From Phymatolithon calcareum (Eukaryota > Rhodophyta > Florideophyceae > Hapalidiales): a DNA stretch of 64,000 nt. The notes beneath the pieces are model-generated. The model saw only the letters and a list, made by a program, of their open reading frames with translations. It ran no database searches and was not told the DNA's origin. This document shows positions 1 to 10,426 of the stretch, piece after piece. The translations under genes were made by a program, and so were the position numbers. Where the stretch lies: positions 310,001 to 374,000 of the forward strand of contig OZ345381.1 in the NCBI GenBank assembly GCA_977006965.1, read 5' to 3'. Position 1 is the stretch's first letter; each line of letters starts with the position of its first letter.

Positions 1-457
1 CGTTAGAAAGTGAAAAAACGTTTCCAACCATTGTACCATGACGAGATATGAATATCGAAGGAAGAAGACTTTTCTATACTGTTTGCCACAGAATTCCTTT
101 TATTCCGTCCTAAGGCATGCACACCTTTTTGCCGCGTTAGAGTGGTTGAGTATGGAGACTGCCAATAGAATTAGTTGGCTACTCCGGAGAACCGTTAGCT
201 TCAATCTTTGGCGACGTACCAGGCCTAGACGCGCGAGCCGCAGTCCAGCTCGCTAGCGATAGAACAGAGTGGAAGAAACATAGGCCCTCGAAAGGCTGCG
301 AGCCCCCTTGGGACAAAGCAAAACAAATAATTGAATGCTGCTGTTGGAAGCTTCTTCCACAAATCGAGAGATTTTCCCAGCCTCATACAGGGTGGTATAT
401 CTGTCGCAGGGCGTGGACCAAGGCTAGGTGTTGTCTACCCTGTGGGGGAAACTGGTT
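1..457. other. 3' flank of the G-patch gene; no gene seen
   Basis: Only short chance reading frames occur here. The stretch lies downstream of the stop codon of the minus-strand gene at 458-3574 and presumably carries its 3' UTR and terminator. I see no repeat or RNA gene. Confidence 0.5.
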
Positions 458-3400
458 TTAAAGCGCCGTGTCAATATCCGGATCAAGAAGCCCGGGAAAT
501 GAATTTTCCTTCAACTTCAAATAATTCTCGTTCGAAAGAGGGTGCACATCGTTCACATCCACCCACTCGGTATTGTTATAACCGTCAAACTGCACAAGCA
601 CCCGCAACTGGCTGTCATCTCCCTCGTCATCGCTTGCTGACAGAGTAGGCCTAAAGTGCTCCCGTCCAGCGTACCACAATGCATCCGCGGAGTATCGCGC
701 CCACACGCGGCACACTTGAACCGATTGCACTTTGCGGGTAAACTTGACGAAATCTATGTGAGGCGCAAAAACTCTGTCGGCAGCTGCCACGGTTGCGCCG
801 AACATATTATTCCGACCCAGCTTCAGATCGCTGACAACGCGGTAAGCGGGACCCACGTCCGAGTCAACTCGCACGAAGCTGCGCGCGCCGAGCATGCTTG
901 CTGCCACAACACCAGAAAGCACACGACTTCTGCCGTGGTCGTTCAGGACCATCACGCTTTGGCATGGATGAACACCCAACTGACAAAAAATGTCGCGCCA
1001 TGACTGAAGGTACGGCGCCTCATCAGTCCCTCCCACAGCCACTCTAGCAATTTCACGCTCTTCGGACAGAAAGAAGTCGTCTGACGAAAGCGAGTGCTGC
1101 AATCCAGCAATTTTGAGTTCCCGATTCATTCGCCGCTCACTGCCGTAGTGAATGACGCCTAGCATCAACTCCTCTGAGGTTTTCTTCAACTTGAGAATAA
1201 GAGGCTCGTCCACATCAGGGGCCGGTGCTTCTTCAAAAGCGATGTCGAGCTTGTCCATGTATTTGCTGATATTATCCTCATTGACTGCAAGTTCACACTC
1301 ATCAAGCAGCTTACGGATGAATTCGCGATCACAAAGATCACCGATACGCGTCCTAAGCATTGCCCCAATGTTGCTTACGCTCGAAAATTCGGGACAGCCT
1401 GCAACAAAAGCAGTGAAGGCATTTAAACGTCGCGCATGCGAGTTCAAAAGAAGTGCATCGAAGTCCACTATGACACCCCGGCGACCATTGTCACGAAATG
1501 CGTCACTTTGATTTGCGTCCACACTCGCAATTACATCCTCATCCTTTGTTTTCGCATGAAGCCTCTTCTTTCTCTTGATATTCTTTGTGATTTGTTTGGT
1601 TCCATTCTCTTGCGGTTTTGTTGTCCTGATGGAGCTTGAGGATCCACTTCTTGTTGCGATCGCCCTGGGATCCTGCTGCTCTTCGGTATCCAAACGTCGT
1701 GCGTCAGTCAGCTTGCTGCCAAGACCGGCACGATCGAGAGGTTCTGTAACTTCGAGCGCCTGAACGATTCCCGTTCCCCTGGCTCCCAAACGCCCGGTAA
1801 AGCCCATTTTGGCCAGAATTCGCGATCCAATTTGTCTTGTATGCTTTTCGAATTCAGGATTGACATCAGCAGCACTCGTCTCCCGCGACTCACCACGAAC
1901 GGTTCCTCTCTCGTCATCATCCACGTCAGACCAGCCATCCATTCGACCCTTCTTTGAATAGTAAAACGTGCATAAAGCGTCGGCTTTCATTCTTTCAAAA
2001 ACCGTCACTGTTTTCTCATACTCTTCACTTTCCGACGACGAACAACTCTCTCCTGCATTTTCTGGTGCTTCTCCTTCTTTACCGTCGCCGGTGTCCTCCA
2101 TGTCTTTCGCCAGTTCTTTTTCCGCAAGGCTGGACTCGCCATGGGGTTTGAATTTCGCAGCGGCGACAGGATCACGAAGATGCTCAACCTTTGGTCCGAA
2201 GAGACTTGCGGGATCATTAAAGACTTGATAATTCATCTCATCCAGCAGGGACTTGGTACTGTCTTCCTTTTTGCGCTTTTTCCTTGGTGGAGGCAGATGA
2301 GAAAGCACCCGGAGTCTTTTTCCAGCCGAAAATATTCCACGCCCTGCGCTGCGCTCCGCGCGGGTTGTTCCAATTACACTTGGACTTGCCAAAGTATAGC
2401 CGAAGCAGTTGGCATTGATCTCCTTCTTCTCCCCATTGTACAGATTCGCCTGTTCCTGATCTTCACCATTCGACGCGTCAATCCCTTTTGTCATGTGCTC
2501 ATTGGACAAACTCGCCTGTTCGCCGCTGATGGGGTTCGTCATAGGGCCGTTGACGACATTCGCCTGTTCGCCATCTTCCTCGACAGATTTCGGCAATTCG
2601 ATGGGCTTCGATACGTCCCCGTTGGCCAAATTCGACTGAATACCATTATCGTCTTGTGTCAAGTCGACAGCCACATTTGCAGAATTAGGCCTAGAAAAAT
2701 GCTGTCTTTGATGCTTGAAACTTTGAGCCGAATTATCACCGTCCATAACCAAGTTAGAATATGCCAGGGAGCGCGGCGGTAATCCAGGAACGTCGCTTAG
2801 CTCAAAAAAATCTTGGTCATCGGAACAACCTGCACTTGCCGATGATACAGACTCGTCAACGCTTGCAGACGTTTCCACCTCGCTACTACACTTTCGCAGA
2901 CGGTCGCCTGGGAACCGTTTGTACTTCGGTCCCCTCCTCGAATTTCTTGAAAGGAATTCGCGATACTCAGAAATCCTCGGAACGTAAATATCCTCCTGCG
3001 GAGGGCGCAAGTCGAGACTATACTTCGCCATCCCACGTCTTGGCAGAAGCCAACGAGGCATACTTATCATTGTTCCGGTTTTGTCGATGTTTCTGATGCG
3101 CATCGCTGTGGCGCGCTTTCTGCGACGGTGACGTATGCGCATTTTGGGGGTGTACGCAAAATCGGAACATGAATCCGATTCGGCTCCAACGATATCCGAT
3201 GGTCTCGTAGGCTTTTCTCCTTCCTCACCACTCGAAAGGGTGCCAAGATTGATCGCATAGTCACATAACCCAACACGATTCTTTCGATGGGCCCTTCCCA
3301 GTACTTTGCGACCGCTTGACGAGAGGAGACGCTTTTCCGATTGCCCTCTCGATCCCGTCCCCCATTCGCTGGCATGACCTGGGACGCACCCGATGTCTAA

Positions 3401-3574
3401 ATCCGGTTCTTCACCGCTTAAGTTAGCTTTCCATGCATTCGTCGGTTCAGGCATTGGCGCAGTACCATGGGTAGGCATCGAGTTAGTGTTTGGAGACGAA
3501 TGCGCATCGCCTTTGGAGATTGGTTCGTTCTTGACTGCACGACTTTCTCCATTTCGATTTCCACTTGTCGCCAT
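458..3574 (-). CDS. G-patch / HAD-like / Tudor multidomain protein
   Basis: The intronless frame encodes 1038 aa from an ATG at 3574. Residues 1-570 are low-complexity and charged, with a basic patch at about 145-185 and four degenerate repeats at about 311-385 built on a G-x-Q-[AS]-N core. A G-patch lies at about 580-622 (GSRILAKMGF, then GLGS), a motif that usually docks DEAH RNA helicases. Residues 700-920 resemble a HAD phosphatase: D704-F-D706 fits the DxD nucleophile motif and VLNDHGRSR (876-884) sits where the acidic motif IV is expected. Residues 953-1012 look like a Tudor domain (VWARYSADALWYAG, then LVQFDGYNNTEWV). G-patch plus Tudor recalls ZGPAT-type RNA or chromatin factors; a HAD-like module between them is unusual. 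The role is inferred to be nuclear RNA processing; phosphatase activity is unproven. Confidence 0.8.
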   Translation of the reverse strand: MATSGNRNGESRAVKNEPISKGDAHSSPNTNSMPTHGTAPMPEPTNAWKANLSGEEPDLDIGCVPGHASEWGTGSRGQSEKRLLSSSGRKVLGRAHRKNRVGLCDYAINLGTLSSGEEGEKPTRPSDIVGAESDSCSDFAYTPKMRIRHRRRKRATAMRIRNIDKTGTMISMPRWLLPRRGMAKYSLDLRPPQEDIYVPRISEYREFLSRNSRRGPKYKRFPGDRLRKCSSEVETSASVDESVSSASAGCSDDQDFFELSDVPGLPPRSLAYSNLVMDGDNSAQSFKHQRQHFSRPNSANVAVDLTQDDNGIQSNLANGDVSKPIELPKSVEEDGEQANVVNGPMTNPISGEQASLSNEHMTKGIDASNGEDQEQANLYNGEKKEINANCFGYTLASPSVIGTTRAERSAGRGIFSAGKRLRVLSHLPPPRKKRKKEDSTKSLLDEMNYQVFNDPASLFGPKVEHLRDPVAAAKFKPHGESSLAEKELAKDMEDTGDGKEGEAPENAGESCSSSESEEYEKTVTVFERMKADALCTFYYSKKGRMDGWSDVDDDERGTVRGESRETSAADVNPEFEKHTRQIGSRILAKMGFTGRLGARGTGIVQALEVTEPLDRAGLGSKLTDARRLDTEEQQDPRAIATRSGSSSSIRTTKPQENGTKQITKNIKRKKRLHAKTKDEDVIASVDANQSDAFRDNGRRGVIVDFDALLLNSHARRLNAFTAFVAGCPEFSSVSNIGAMLRTRIGDLCDREFIRKLLDECELAVNEDNISKYMDKLDIAFEEAPAPDVDEPLILKLKKTSEELMLGVIHYGSERRMNRELKIAGLQHSLSSDDFFLSEEREIARVAVGGTDEAPYLQSWRDIFCQLGVHPCQSVMVLNDHGRSRVLSGVVAASMLGARSFVRVDSDVGPAYRVVSDLKLGRNNMFGATVAAADRVFAPHIDFVKFTRKVQSVQVCRVWARYSADALWYAGREHFRPTLSASDDEGDDSQLRVLVQFDGYNNTEWVDVNDVHPLSNENYLKLKENSFPGLLDPDIDTAL

Positions 3575-5129
3575 CGACTTTTCTGAACGGAGTACGGCTG
3601 GATTGCAAAATTAAGTTGTGCTTACGAAGGAAATCTTTCTCAGGGTACAACTGAAAGTATATGTATGCATTCCTCCGAGCGGCCTAAACTTCTGCAGATA
3701 TAGAAACAGCACGAAAAAGTCGTTCCGTCAGTTTCAAAGGTACTAGTTGCATCACAGGACGCGTCTAGATAAGACAGAGCCCGAGAACCAACCTGATAAA
3801 AACCTTCGCGATTGAAACTCGCGACGTCTCGCCGGAAACAGTCGACCGCCTTCCAAGGACCTTTCTTGGGAGGGCTCGGTTTATCGTTTGGAAAGGATAA
3901 TATACTCACCGGAATAGGCCACCGCGCGCACAGATGGAGCAAAGCCAATGTGCAGTGGTTTGGACGGCGCAACAAAACAAGATTGTTCAGTGCGAACCAA
4001 GTGGGTGTTCTGCTCCGTAAGCTACCGAAACCGACCTGGAATTGAGAACCAATTTCAATCAAAATTTTGGTAATTCTTACTAGAAAAGTAGATCTATGGG
4101 AGCTGACCAATAAGATAGAGCGCGGAAAGGGAATGAGCAATTCGGTGAAAGATTGAAGAAACAATCAAATTTTGTTTTTTGCTGAATTCAGCATACAACA
4201 ATCTGCAGATTAGATATCCTTCTCGATTACCTTCACGAAGTTGTCAACTTGCCGACGGCATATTTGGATCGATTTTCAAAAGAATATAAAAATTTTTAAA
4301 TAGATTTTTCAATGATATTCTTAATGACTTTGCAGCATTTCTGCAGAGGAGATTCAATTGAAAAAGCAGCCTTTGCTCTCTGCCGTGTGGGAAACTGCCG
4401 ACTTGGAAGAGGCAGGAAGGTAGCCCCACCGTCCAGAGCGGCACGAGCCGCCCGCTATCGCTCTGTGAAACCGAGCACATTGAAGATAATTACCGTGTCC
4501 GTTCCATGGAAAAAGTGCGTGCAACCAAAAATCAGATAACTCCGACAGCACGGCAGGTCTTGGACTAACAGTCGATATGCTTCTTGGTGCTACGGGAGCA
4601 GAATCTTTTTGTCGAGATGGATCAGAACTTTTGCGAGGCAGGGTCCAGTCCAGATCTTGGCTTGTGGAACGCGACGAACTTTTTCAATGGGTGGCTTGGG
4701 GACAACGAGCTGAAATTAGTGAATGACGATTAATCTGCTACACCCAACCCCGAGACGGGTTCAGGATGTTTATAGTTGAGTTGATTCTAACTTTGTTTTC
4801 GCCGCCAGAGACGCCACTGTGTAAACTTTGATGACATTGGATTATTTTTGCCTGGCAAAAGCAGCGCAATTATGCCCTCATTTTCCTGACTTCTCTATGC
4901 CTATCGTTATCTGCAACTAAAAGACATCGGGAAGACTGCGTCAATTGTAAATCATGTTTGGCAAGTTTGAGCGAGTAGACGCATCAACAAAAGCAACGAA
5001 ATTGAGGCAATTGGGGCGCATCAAAATTATCTCCGAAGATCATAAACGAAATCGCAATCACGGTTTCGCCCAACTCTACCCTCAAGGAAAGCGCCAGACC
5101 GACCGGGAGCACATCGCAGTTCCTCCGGG
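3575..5129. other. Divergent intergenic region with possible unassigned exon
   Basis: This lies between two divergently transcribed genes, so it should hold both promoters. One stretch looks coding: on the + strand at about 4490-4726 an open frame ends in MLLGATGAESFCRDG...RAEISE and a stop, but it has no good start, so it may be a last exon or a relic. A minus-strand frame at 3640-4164 is open for 174 codons without recognisable domains. Neither is strong enough to call as a gene. Confidence 0.3.
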
Positions 5130-5981
5130 ATGGTTCTCGCTTTTATCTCAAGTGCCTCATTCGCAACAACTTTTCGTCATGCGCGTGGCGCTTTCGCCTT
5201 TAGTTCTGAACGGCGTCCCGGTGCACGAGCATCTTCTAAGCTACATAGGCGCCCACGCCGAGCAGCAGTGTACTGTGCTGAACCGGATGTCCCATCTTCG
5301 ACGAAAATTGAAACAAATAGCGTGCCCGCATCTCGTAAACCGTGGCACATCATTCCTTTTCTTCGGCCAAAAAATGTATCTCCTGAAGCTGACACACAGC
5401 GTGCCGCTCGCGGCCTATGGCGTGTCGGCTGGCTGACGTGGTGGGTGCAATTGGTATTAACAACGATATCCGCCGTGATTCTGCTGTTCGCGTTTGCATT
5501 TCCGGGTGTGAGCGTGCAGAGCTCGGCGTCAACCCTTGGACTTGCGCTCACGGGATTGTCCGTGGTCGTTGCGATTGTGAGCCTGTTCTGGACATACTCG
5601 TATACGCGCTTCTCAATGCGACTTTCTTCTGGTGATTCGGAAACATCCCGAGCGACGTTGAAGCAGTTGGCGACTTTTCTACGGATTGGGTCTGGATTCA
5701 CTTTTTTGGGGGTGCTTTTAGCACTTCTTGGGCTTCAAGCGACCGTTGGTACTTTGCTTGCGCGTCTTTTTACGGCTGGTGCGGCGCCGAGGGTAGCCAC
5801 AGAGGCAGGCACAGCTGCTTTGCTTAGCCCGAGTCCCGTGCAGGCCGTCGATATCTTGGTTGTGCAAGCTACTGCAAACGCGATGAGCAGCCTCTTCACT
5901 GCTATGCTTAGTACTATTTGGTTGCAAGGGCGATTACAGAAATGGCAATTATCTATGGGAGCTCTCAACGAAGGGGATTGA
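5130..5981 (+). CDS. DUF3611 family plastid membrane protein
   Basis: The 283-aa protein has an N-terminus rich in Ser, Arg and Ala with almost no acidic residues over about 1-50, as in a chloroplast transit peptide; a cleavage site near AAVYCA (45-50) is plausible. Four hydrophobic segments follow at about 101-126, 134-155, 183-208 and 238-262. The segment with ATFLRIGSGFTFLGVLLALL and the closing VQATANAMSSLF are typical of the DUF3611 family of cyanobacteria and plastids. Function is unknown; the location is inferred to be a plastid membrane. The first ATG of the frame is used. The gene converges on the FKBP gene, with 165 bp between the stops. Confidence 0.8.
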   Translation: MVLAFISSASFATTFRHARGAFAFSSERRPGARASSKLHRRPRRAAVYCAEPDVPSSTKIETNSVPASRKPWHIIPFLRPKNVSPEADTQRAARGLWRVGWLTWWVQLVLTTISAVILLFAFAFPGVSVQSSASTLGLALTGLSVVVAIVSLFWTYSYTRFSMRLSSGDSETSRATLKQLATFLRIGSGFTFLGVLLALLGLQATVGTLLARLFTAGAAPRVATEAGTAALLSPSPVQAVDILVVQATANAMSSLFTAMLSTIWLQGRLQKWQLSMGALNEGD

Positions 5982-6146
5982 GTTTTAAGCTTCCCCGCCG
6001 AAAATTGCTTCCGCAACGATAGGAAATTGGAAGAGGTTTATTAAAAATTGTAAACGATACGTTTAGAGTAAATTGGCGGCACTTCGTTCAGCACCAACGA
6101 ACTAAAAAGCATGCTCTCTATCGAAATTAGTATTTCTACCATCACG

Positions 6147-7967
6147 TCATGTTGACTTGTTGATCGCATCTTTGTTCACCGCCTCATCCACTTCCATTTT
6201 CTCAGGCTTATCAGCTTCCACCCCTTTGTTCGTGGGCTTCGACTCCTTGTCCTTATCCTCATCAGTCTTCTCCTGTGCCTTGGACATCTTAGATTTTTCC
6301 TTGCTCTCCATTTTGTTTAGGCGCTTGAACATGTTGGAGAACAACTTCTTATCCTTCTTGTCCTGCTCAGCACGCAACTTGCGCAACTCGGCAAGCTTTT
6401 TCTTCGCGGCATAGTTATTTGCATCCAGGGAGATGGCGTACTTGAAGTCAGACTCAGCATTATAGAAGTCATCCATTGCCATGTACGCGCACCCACGGCG
6501 GTAAAGAGCCTTGCCATTTGCTGGAGAAATTTCCAACGCCTTCTTGCAGTGCTCCATCACTTTGGTCTGATCTTTCAGTCGGTCGTGGCACATCGCAAGG
6601 TTAAGATGACATTGAACGAGAAGCAAGTTCACACGCTTCTTGAGTTCAGACTCGAGCTCTGAGGTTGGAGAATCGAAGAACGCGACGGCCCTCTCATACG
6701 ACTTCTTTGCTAGCAGGTATCGACCAACCTTCATAAGGTCGTTGCCCTTCAGTTTCCGAACTTCCATTTCGTCTGCCTTCTCCTCGAAAGACATACTCCA
6801 CATATCTTTGGCCTTGTCGAACTCGAGCAACTTCACCTTCACCAAAAGTCCATCCGAGTCTTTGATGCCTTTAGCAGCAATTTCCTCGGTCAACAGATTC
6901 GCGGCCGTCTGAAAAGCGTGCTTCGGATACACTGTCACCTCCGCCGTCTCCTTTGCCTTCATTGACTGAACCGTGCGATCCAGCCCGTCGACCACATCGC
7001 CATCCCCAACAGTGAACTTCAGACCCTTCGTCACCAAAATGGGCTCCCCAGGCTTAACCTTTGTTGCCGCAACATCGTACGCGTAATACTCCAGGTCGAC
7101 GGTGACAACACTGCCCTCCTTCGGTCTTTCCCATCCGTCTCCTTCTTGCAAAACTTTCTTCACAAGGGTTCCATCACTATGAATGTCGTCAACCTTGAGC
7201 CAATGCTTGAGAGTAATATCGTACTCAACACCATCAGTACCAGCTGGGATATAATCAATATTAGCACCACCAACATGAGGAGGCTTACAATTAAGAATGA
7301 CACGTGCGCCCTTCTTCATATCCTGAATGACTTTGTCCCAAACCTCCGGAACTGCACCAACGCCGAGGGCGAAAGTTTTCTCCGCAGTGTGCAGGACTTT
7401 GCCCTTCGTCTTTCCATCAGGCGATACTTCCGAGGTCGTGATGAGAGCCGTGACTTCTGCCAATTTCCCAGGGCGTTCCCAGCCTTCGCCAGTTTCCAAT
7501 TCGGTCTTCAGCACCGTTCCGTCTCCATAGACATCACGCTTGCTCTGCCAGCCCAGAAGCTCCATCTCGAATATCAGCGTTGCGTTCGCAGGGATCTTCG
7601 GGGGCGAGCCCTGAGGTCCGTATCCATATTCCGGCTTGAGAGTCACTCGCGCCTTCTCGCCCTTGGCCATCGTCTTCCCAACAACGTCCCAACCTTTGAT
7701 GACCTTTCCATCTCCCAGCTTAAAGGAGAATGGTGCGTTGCGCTCATAACTGCTGTCAAACATGGTACCGTCTTCGAGGGTCCCCTTATAATGCATTTGC
7801 ACATCGTCACCGTTTTCTGGGCGCTGCCAGCCGTCACCCTTGACCAGAATTTCTTTGACAACACCACCGTCGCCGGTCAAATCACCGGACTGAGAGAAAT
7901 CGTCCTCATCTTCATCATTCAGGCCGGCAGTGACAGGCTTCTTGTTTTCAGTGTCGGTGGCGCCCAT
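6147..7967 (-). CDS. Multi-FKBP peptidyl-prolyl isomerase with TPR domain
   Basis: The 606-aa intronless protein has three FKBP-type domains at about 38-138, 155-257 and 270-383. A TPR region follows at about 400-530 and then a Lys/Glu-rich tail. This is the ROF1/FKBP62 and FKBP51/52 plan: a proline isomerase that binds Hsp90 through its TPR. Domain 1 keeps the expected ligand and catalytic residues (Y60, F70-D71, F80, V89-I90, W93, IPANATLIFE at 125-134) and should be active. Domains 2 and 3 have lost most of them and are probably scaffolds. The TPR begins at the typical KLKGNDLMKVGRYLLAKKSY. It is somewhat longer than plant ROF1 because of the tail. No transit signal is visible, so it is probably cytosolic or nuclear. 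Confidence 0.92.
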   Translation of the reverse strand: MGATDTENKKPVTAGLNDEDEDDFSQSGDLTGDGGVVKEILVKGDGWQRPENGDDVQMHYKGTLEDGTMFDSSYERNAPFSFKLGDGKVIKGWDVVGKTMAKGEKARVTLKPEYGYGPQGSPPKIPANATLIFEMELLGWQSKRDVYGDGTVLKTELETGEGWERPGKLAEVTALITTSEVSPDGKTKGKVLHTAEKTFALGVGAVPEVWDKVIQDMKKGARVILNCKPPHVGGANIDYIPAGTDGVEYDITLKHWLKVDDIHSDGTLVKKVLQEGDGWERPKEGSVVTVDLEYYAYDVAATKVKPGEPILVTKGLKFTVGDGDVVDGLDRTVQSMKAKETAEVTVYPKHAFQTAANLLTEEIAAKGIKDSDGLLVKVKLLEFDKAKDMWSMSFEEKADEMEVRKLKGNDLMKVGRYLLAKKSYERAVAFFDSPTSELESELKKRVNLLLVQCHLNLAMCHDRLKDQTKVMEHCKKALEISPANGKALYRRGCAYMAMDDFYNAESDFKYAISLDANNYAAKKKLAELRKLRAEQDKKDKKLFSNMFKRLNKMESKEKSKMSKAQEKTDEDKDKESKPTNKGVEADKPEKMEVDEAVNKDAINKST

Positions 7968-8840
7968 TTTGGTATTGAACAGAGATTAACTCGGCAACGA
8001 TACGAAGTTCCACGCAGTAGAGAGTTCGATTTGCTTGCAGAACAGGTTGTGTTGCTAGAGAGCAGATCTTGAGTTGCGGTCGGTGGCATCCACGAGGTAC
8101 CCTCTGGGCCAGAGGCTCGGCCCATTTCAAGCATTTCTCGGCGAAATTAATTACCGAATTCTAAATAAAAACGTGGCCTAATAAACGGTGGACATGTGCC
8201 CATGGAAACTTCGAGATATGCATTACATATAAATTACAGTAAAATGCAGTTTTACGGCTATTATTTCGATGGCCAGAAAAGTGATCTTTACAGTACATAA
8301 AAAGTCATGAATATTGTACACGTACGACATCTACGCCAAATTTGCGTAATTTGAAACATACTGTATTGAACTGTTTAATCGCTCATGGGCATGTTGATAG
8401 ACTTCTCGAGAAGTCCTGAAAAGAGCCTCCAGTGTCATGGATCAAGCTCGGGTTGCTTTTTAGTTCGGTCGCCCGTCTCTCTCTCGAGGGAATCTATTTA
8501 AAATTCAATGTCCCTGCAAAAACTGAGAGCTGTTTTACGATTGACGACTATTGTTTTTTCTATGCCGACAAATTCCTGCGTCCAGAGCGTACTTTGGAAG
8601 CTGAAGTTCCAATAAAAAGGACAAAAGAAACGGAGTTGCTGGTTGAGTACTAACGAAACTATTTGTATTTTCTTTAGGTACAATTTACAAGCCTGCCAAG
8701 GCATGTACGGATTGAAGTCTATAAAATTTAAGCACTTCAAAACTGCACTGTGCTGTGACGACGTAGCCCAGCAGAGGGGCGGTAACCGTTCAAATCCACC
8801 TTCAGAACGAAATGGAGTAGATGCAAAACCGGATAATTAG
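7968..8840. other. Intergenic: FKBP promoter side and SEC22 3' flank
   Basis: AT-rich sequence without a convincing gene. A short + strand frame at about 8432-8653 lacks an ATG and has no recognisable domain. Confidence 0.4.
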
Positions 8841-9724
8841 TTAGCGTAGTTTTCTGGCTATGAACCACACGAAACCGACAAGAGCAAGCACGATGACAGC
8901 GGGCGCATATTGGCGGACAACTCGCATTCGGTTTGCATGCTTCGCTTGCGCTGCATATCTCTTCGACTCCATAGCCAGACGATTTGACTTCTGGGCCACA
9001 TCTGTAAAACAAAATACATTCAAACATGATCGCAAGTTAGAAAACTCGCCAAGGAGCGCATGCGACAGGGAGAACGACACATGAAGACTCACTTTCCAAC
9101 TTTTCCCCTCTGGAGATGACGTCATTAATATTTTTCGTCATGATTGAGTGCACGTCGCGCAATTCAGTGCTTATTCTATCGAGATTGCGCTGAGTTCTTG
9201 AATCGCCGTAAACTTTTTTCGTCTTTTGAATGAATGTATCGAATCGGATAAACTCATACGGACGACTCGCCTTCGCAACCTGCGACCCATACACCTGAAA
9301 GAATTCCCGTTGTAGTTCCTCCAAATAATCGAATGCTAGTCGTTTCGGATATGCACGCTCCGACAGCGTGAGGAACACGACTCCAGATGAAAGGACATAA
9401 TGAAACGAAAAATAGTCACCAGATTCCAGGGTGACGTATTCGTTCTCCCGCGGAAGCGCATTTGGGTCCTGTGCAGAGGCGAGGGAACGAACTAGTTTCT
9501 TTGCCTGTCGTTCGTATGTGTCCAACTTCAGATATTTTGTGCAGACCATGATTCGAAAATAAAAAGGTTAGCGGTCGGATTGCAGCAGGGCTCGCTTTGG
9601 AGACTGGTGGAAGCAACAGAAAGCCTGGGCTTACCTCTCCTGCATATGCGTCCTTTTCGTCCGCCATGGAAGCGGCGAGGGGGAGCCCATCAAGCAAACG
9701 GGCAATGAGAGTGACTTTCGGCAT
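8841..9724 (-). CDS. SEC22: SEC22-type longin R-SNARE, three exons
   Basis: I assembled three exons on the minus strand: 9724-9635, 9525-9093 and 9001-8841, joined across introns of 109 and 91 nt with GTAAG and GTGAG donors and AG acceptors. The product is 227 aa, against 215 in animal SEC22B. The longin domain opens with ARLLDGLPLAAS and contains LAFDYLEELQREF and SRPYEFIRFDTFIQKTKK, near-diagnostic for SEC22. A SNARE helix (RNLDRISTELRDVHSIMTKN) follows, and a C-terminal anchor (YAPAVIVLALVGFVWF) ends in basic residues. It acts in ER-Golgi vesicle fusion. The exons lie in two different frames, so a single-frame search would see only fragments. Confidence 0.93.
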
Positions 9725-10426
9725 GGCGCCTTCCTTCGCTCGCGCAGTTACAGCAAGTTCGAGGGATAGGGCATGAACTTGAGGATGGGAAGAGGCGCGT
9801 TGGGCACGTTCGAAATCACCGTCACCGCGCAGTGGTCATATTGACGGCAATCAACTGAGAATTGACCAATGAAAGAACCCAATGTGTAAATCACCAATTA
9901 CATTTTGCTTACAGTGCGGGCGAACGCACTGCTGGCATTTTGACCAGAAAATGACATAGGCCACGTCGCATCTCGAAGAACTAAGGAAACCAGCAGAAAG
10001 AAAAAACAAAAGGAGCAAAGGCGGCACAAATTTGGATAGCATAGAGGCTGGGCCCGATTGAGCAGGTGATGAGAAAGAATGCACGTGACTCTACTGTTAC
10101 GGAAAACGTGCCCGGTCCCATTACCTTCGAGGTTGCGTTTAGTAAATTCAGAATTGCCGCACGGGTAAGACCAGCAGTCCAAATCTTCACGTCCTAACCC
10201 TGAGAATACCTGAGGCACGACGCCTAAAAGAATAGAGAATTTAGAAGCTTCGTCCCTGTGTTATTGTGAATCTTGTGCGCAGTATCATATATTGTAGAGA
10301 TATTGCACCAAGTTGTGTCAGATTGAAGTTCTGGAAAGTTGTTAAATTGCCCTTTAAAGGCAATCAAGAGCTAAGGTGAACGCATCTGAATATAGTAGAT
10401 GTGCTAGGCATACTAATGTATGCCAG
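9725..10426. other. Intergenic region upstream of SEC22
   Basis: This holds the SEC22 promoter and the 3' flank of the Fanzor-like relic. A minus-strand frame at 9898-10218 is open for about 100 codons but resembles nothing I know. Confidence 0.4.

Noticed and set aside
5177-5701. 174-codon minus frame opposite DUF3611
   Set aside because: Shadow of the plastid protein gene; composition is that of an antisense frame.
7146-8072. 308-codon frame on the + strand opposite the FKBP gene
   Set aside because: It mirrors the FKBP coding strand; the minus-strand product has clear domains and this one has none.
8760-8815. Second tRNA-like GTTCAAATCC motif
   Set aside because: No complementary acceptor strand upstream; probably chance.
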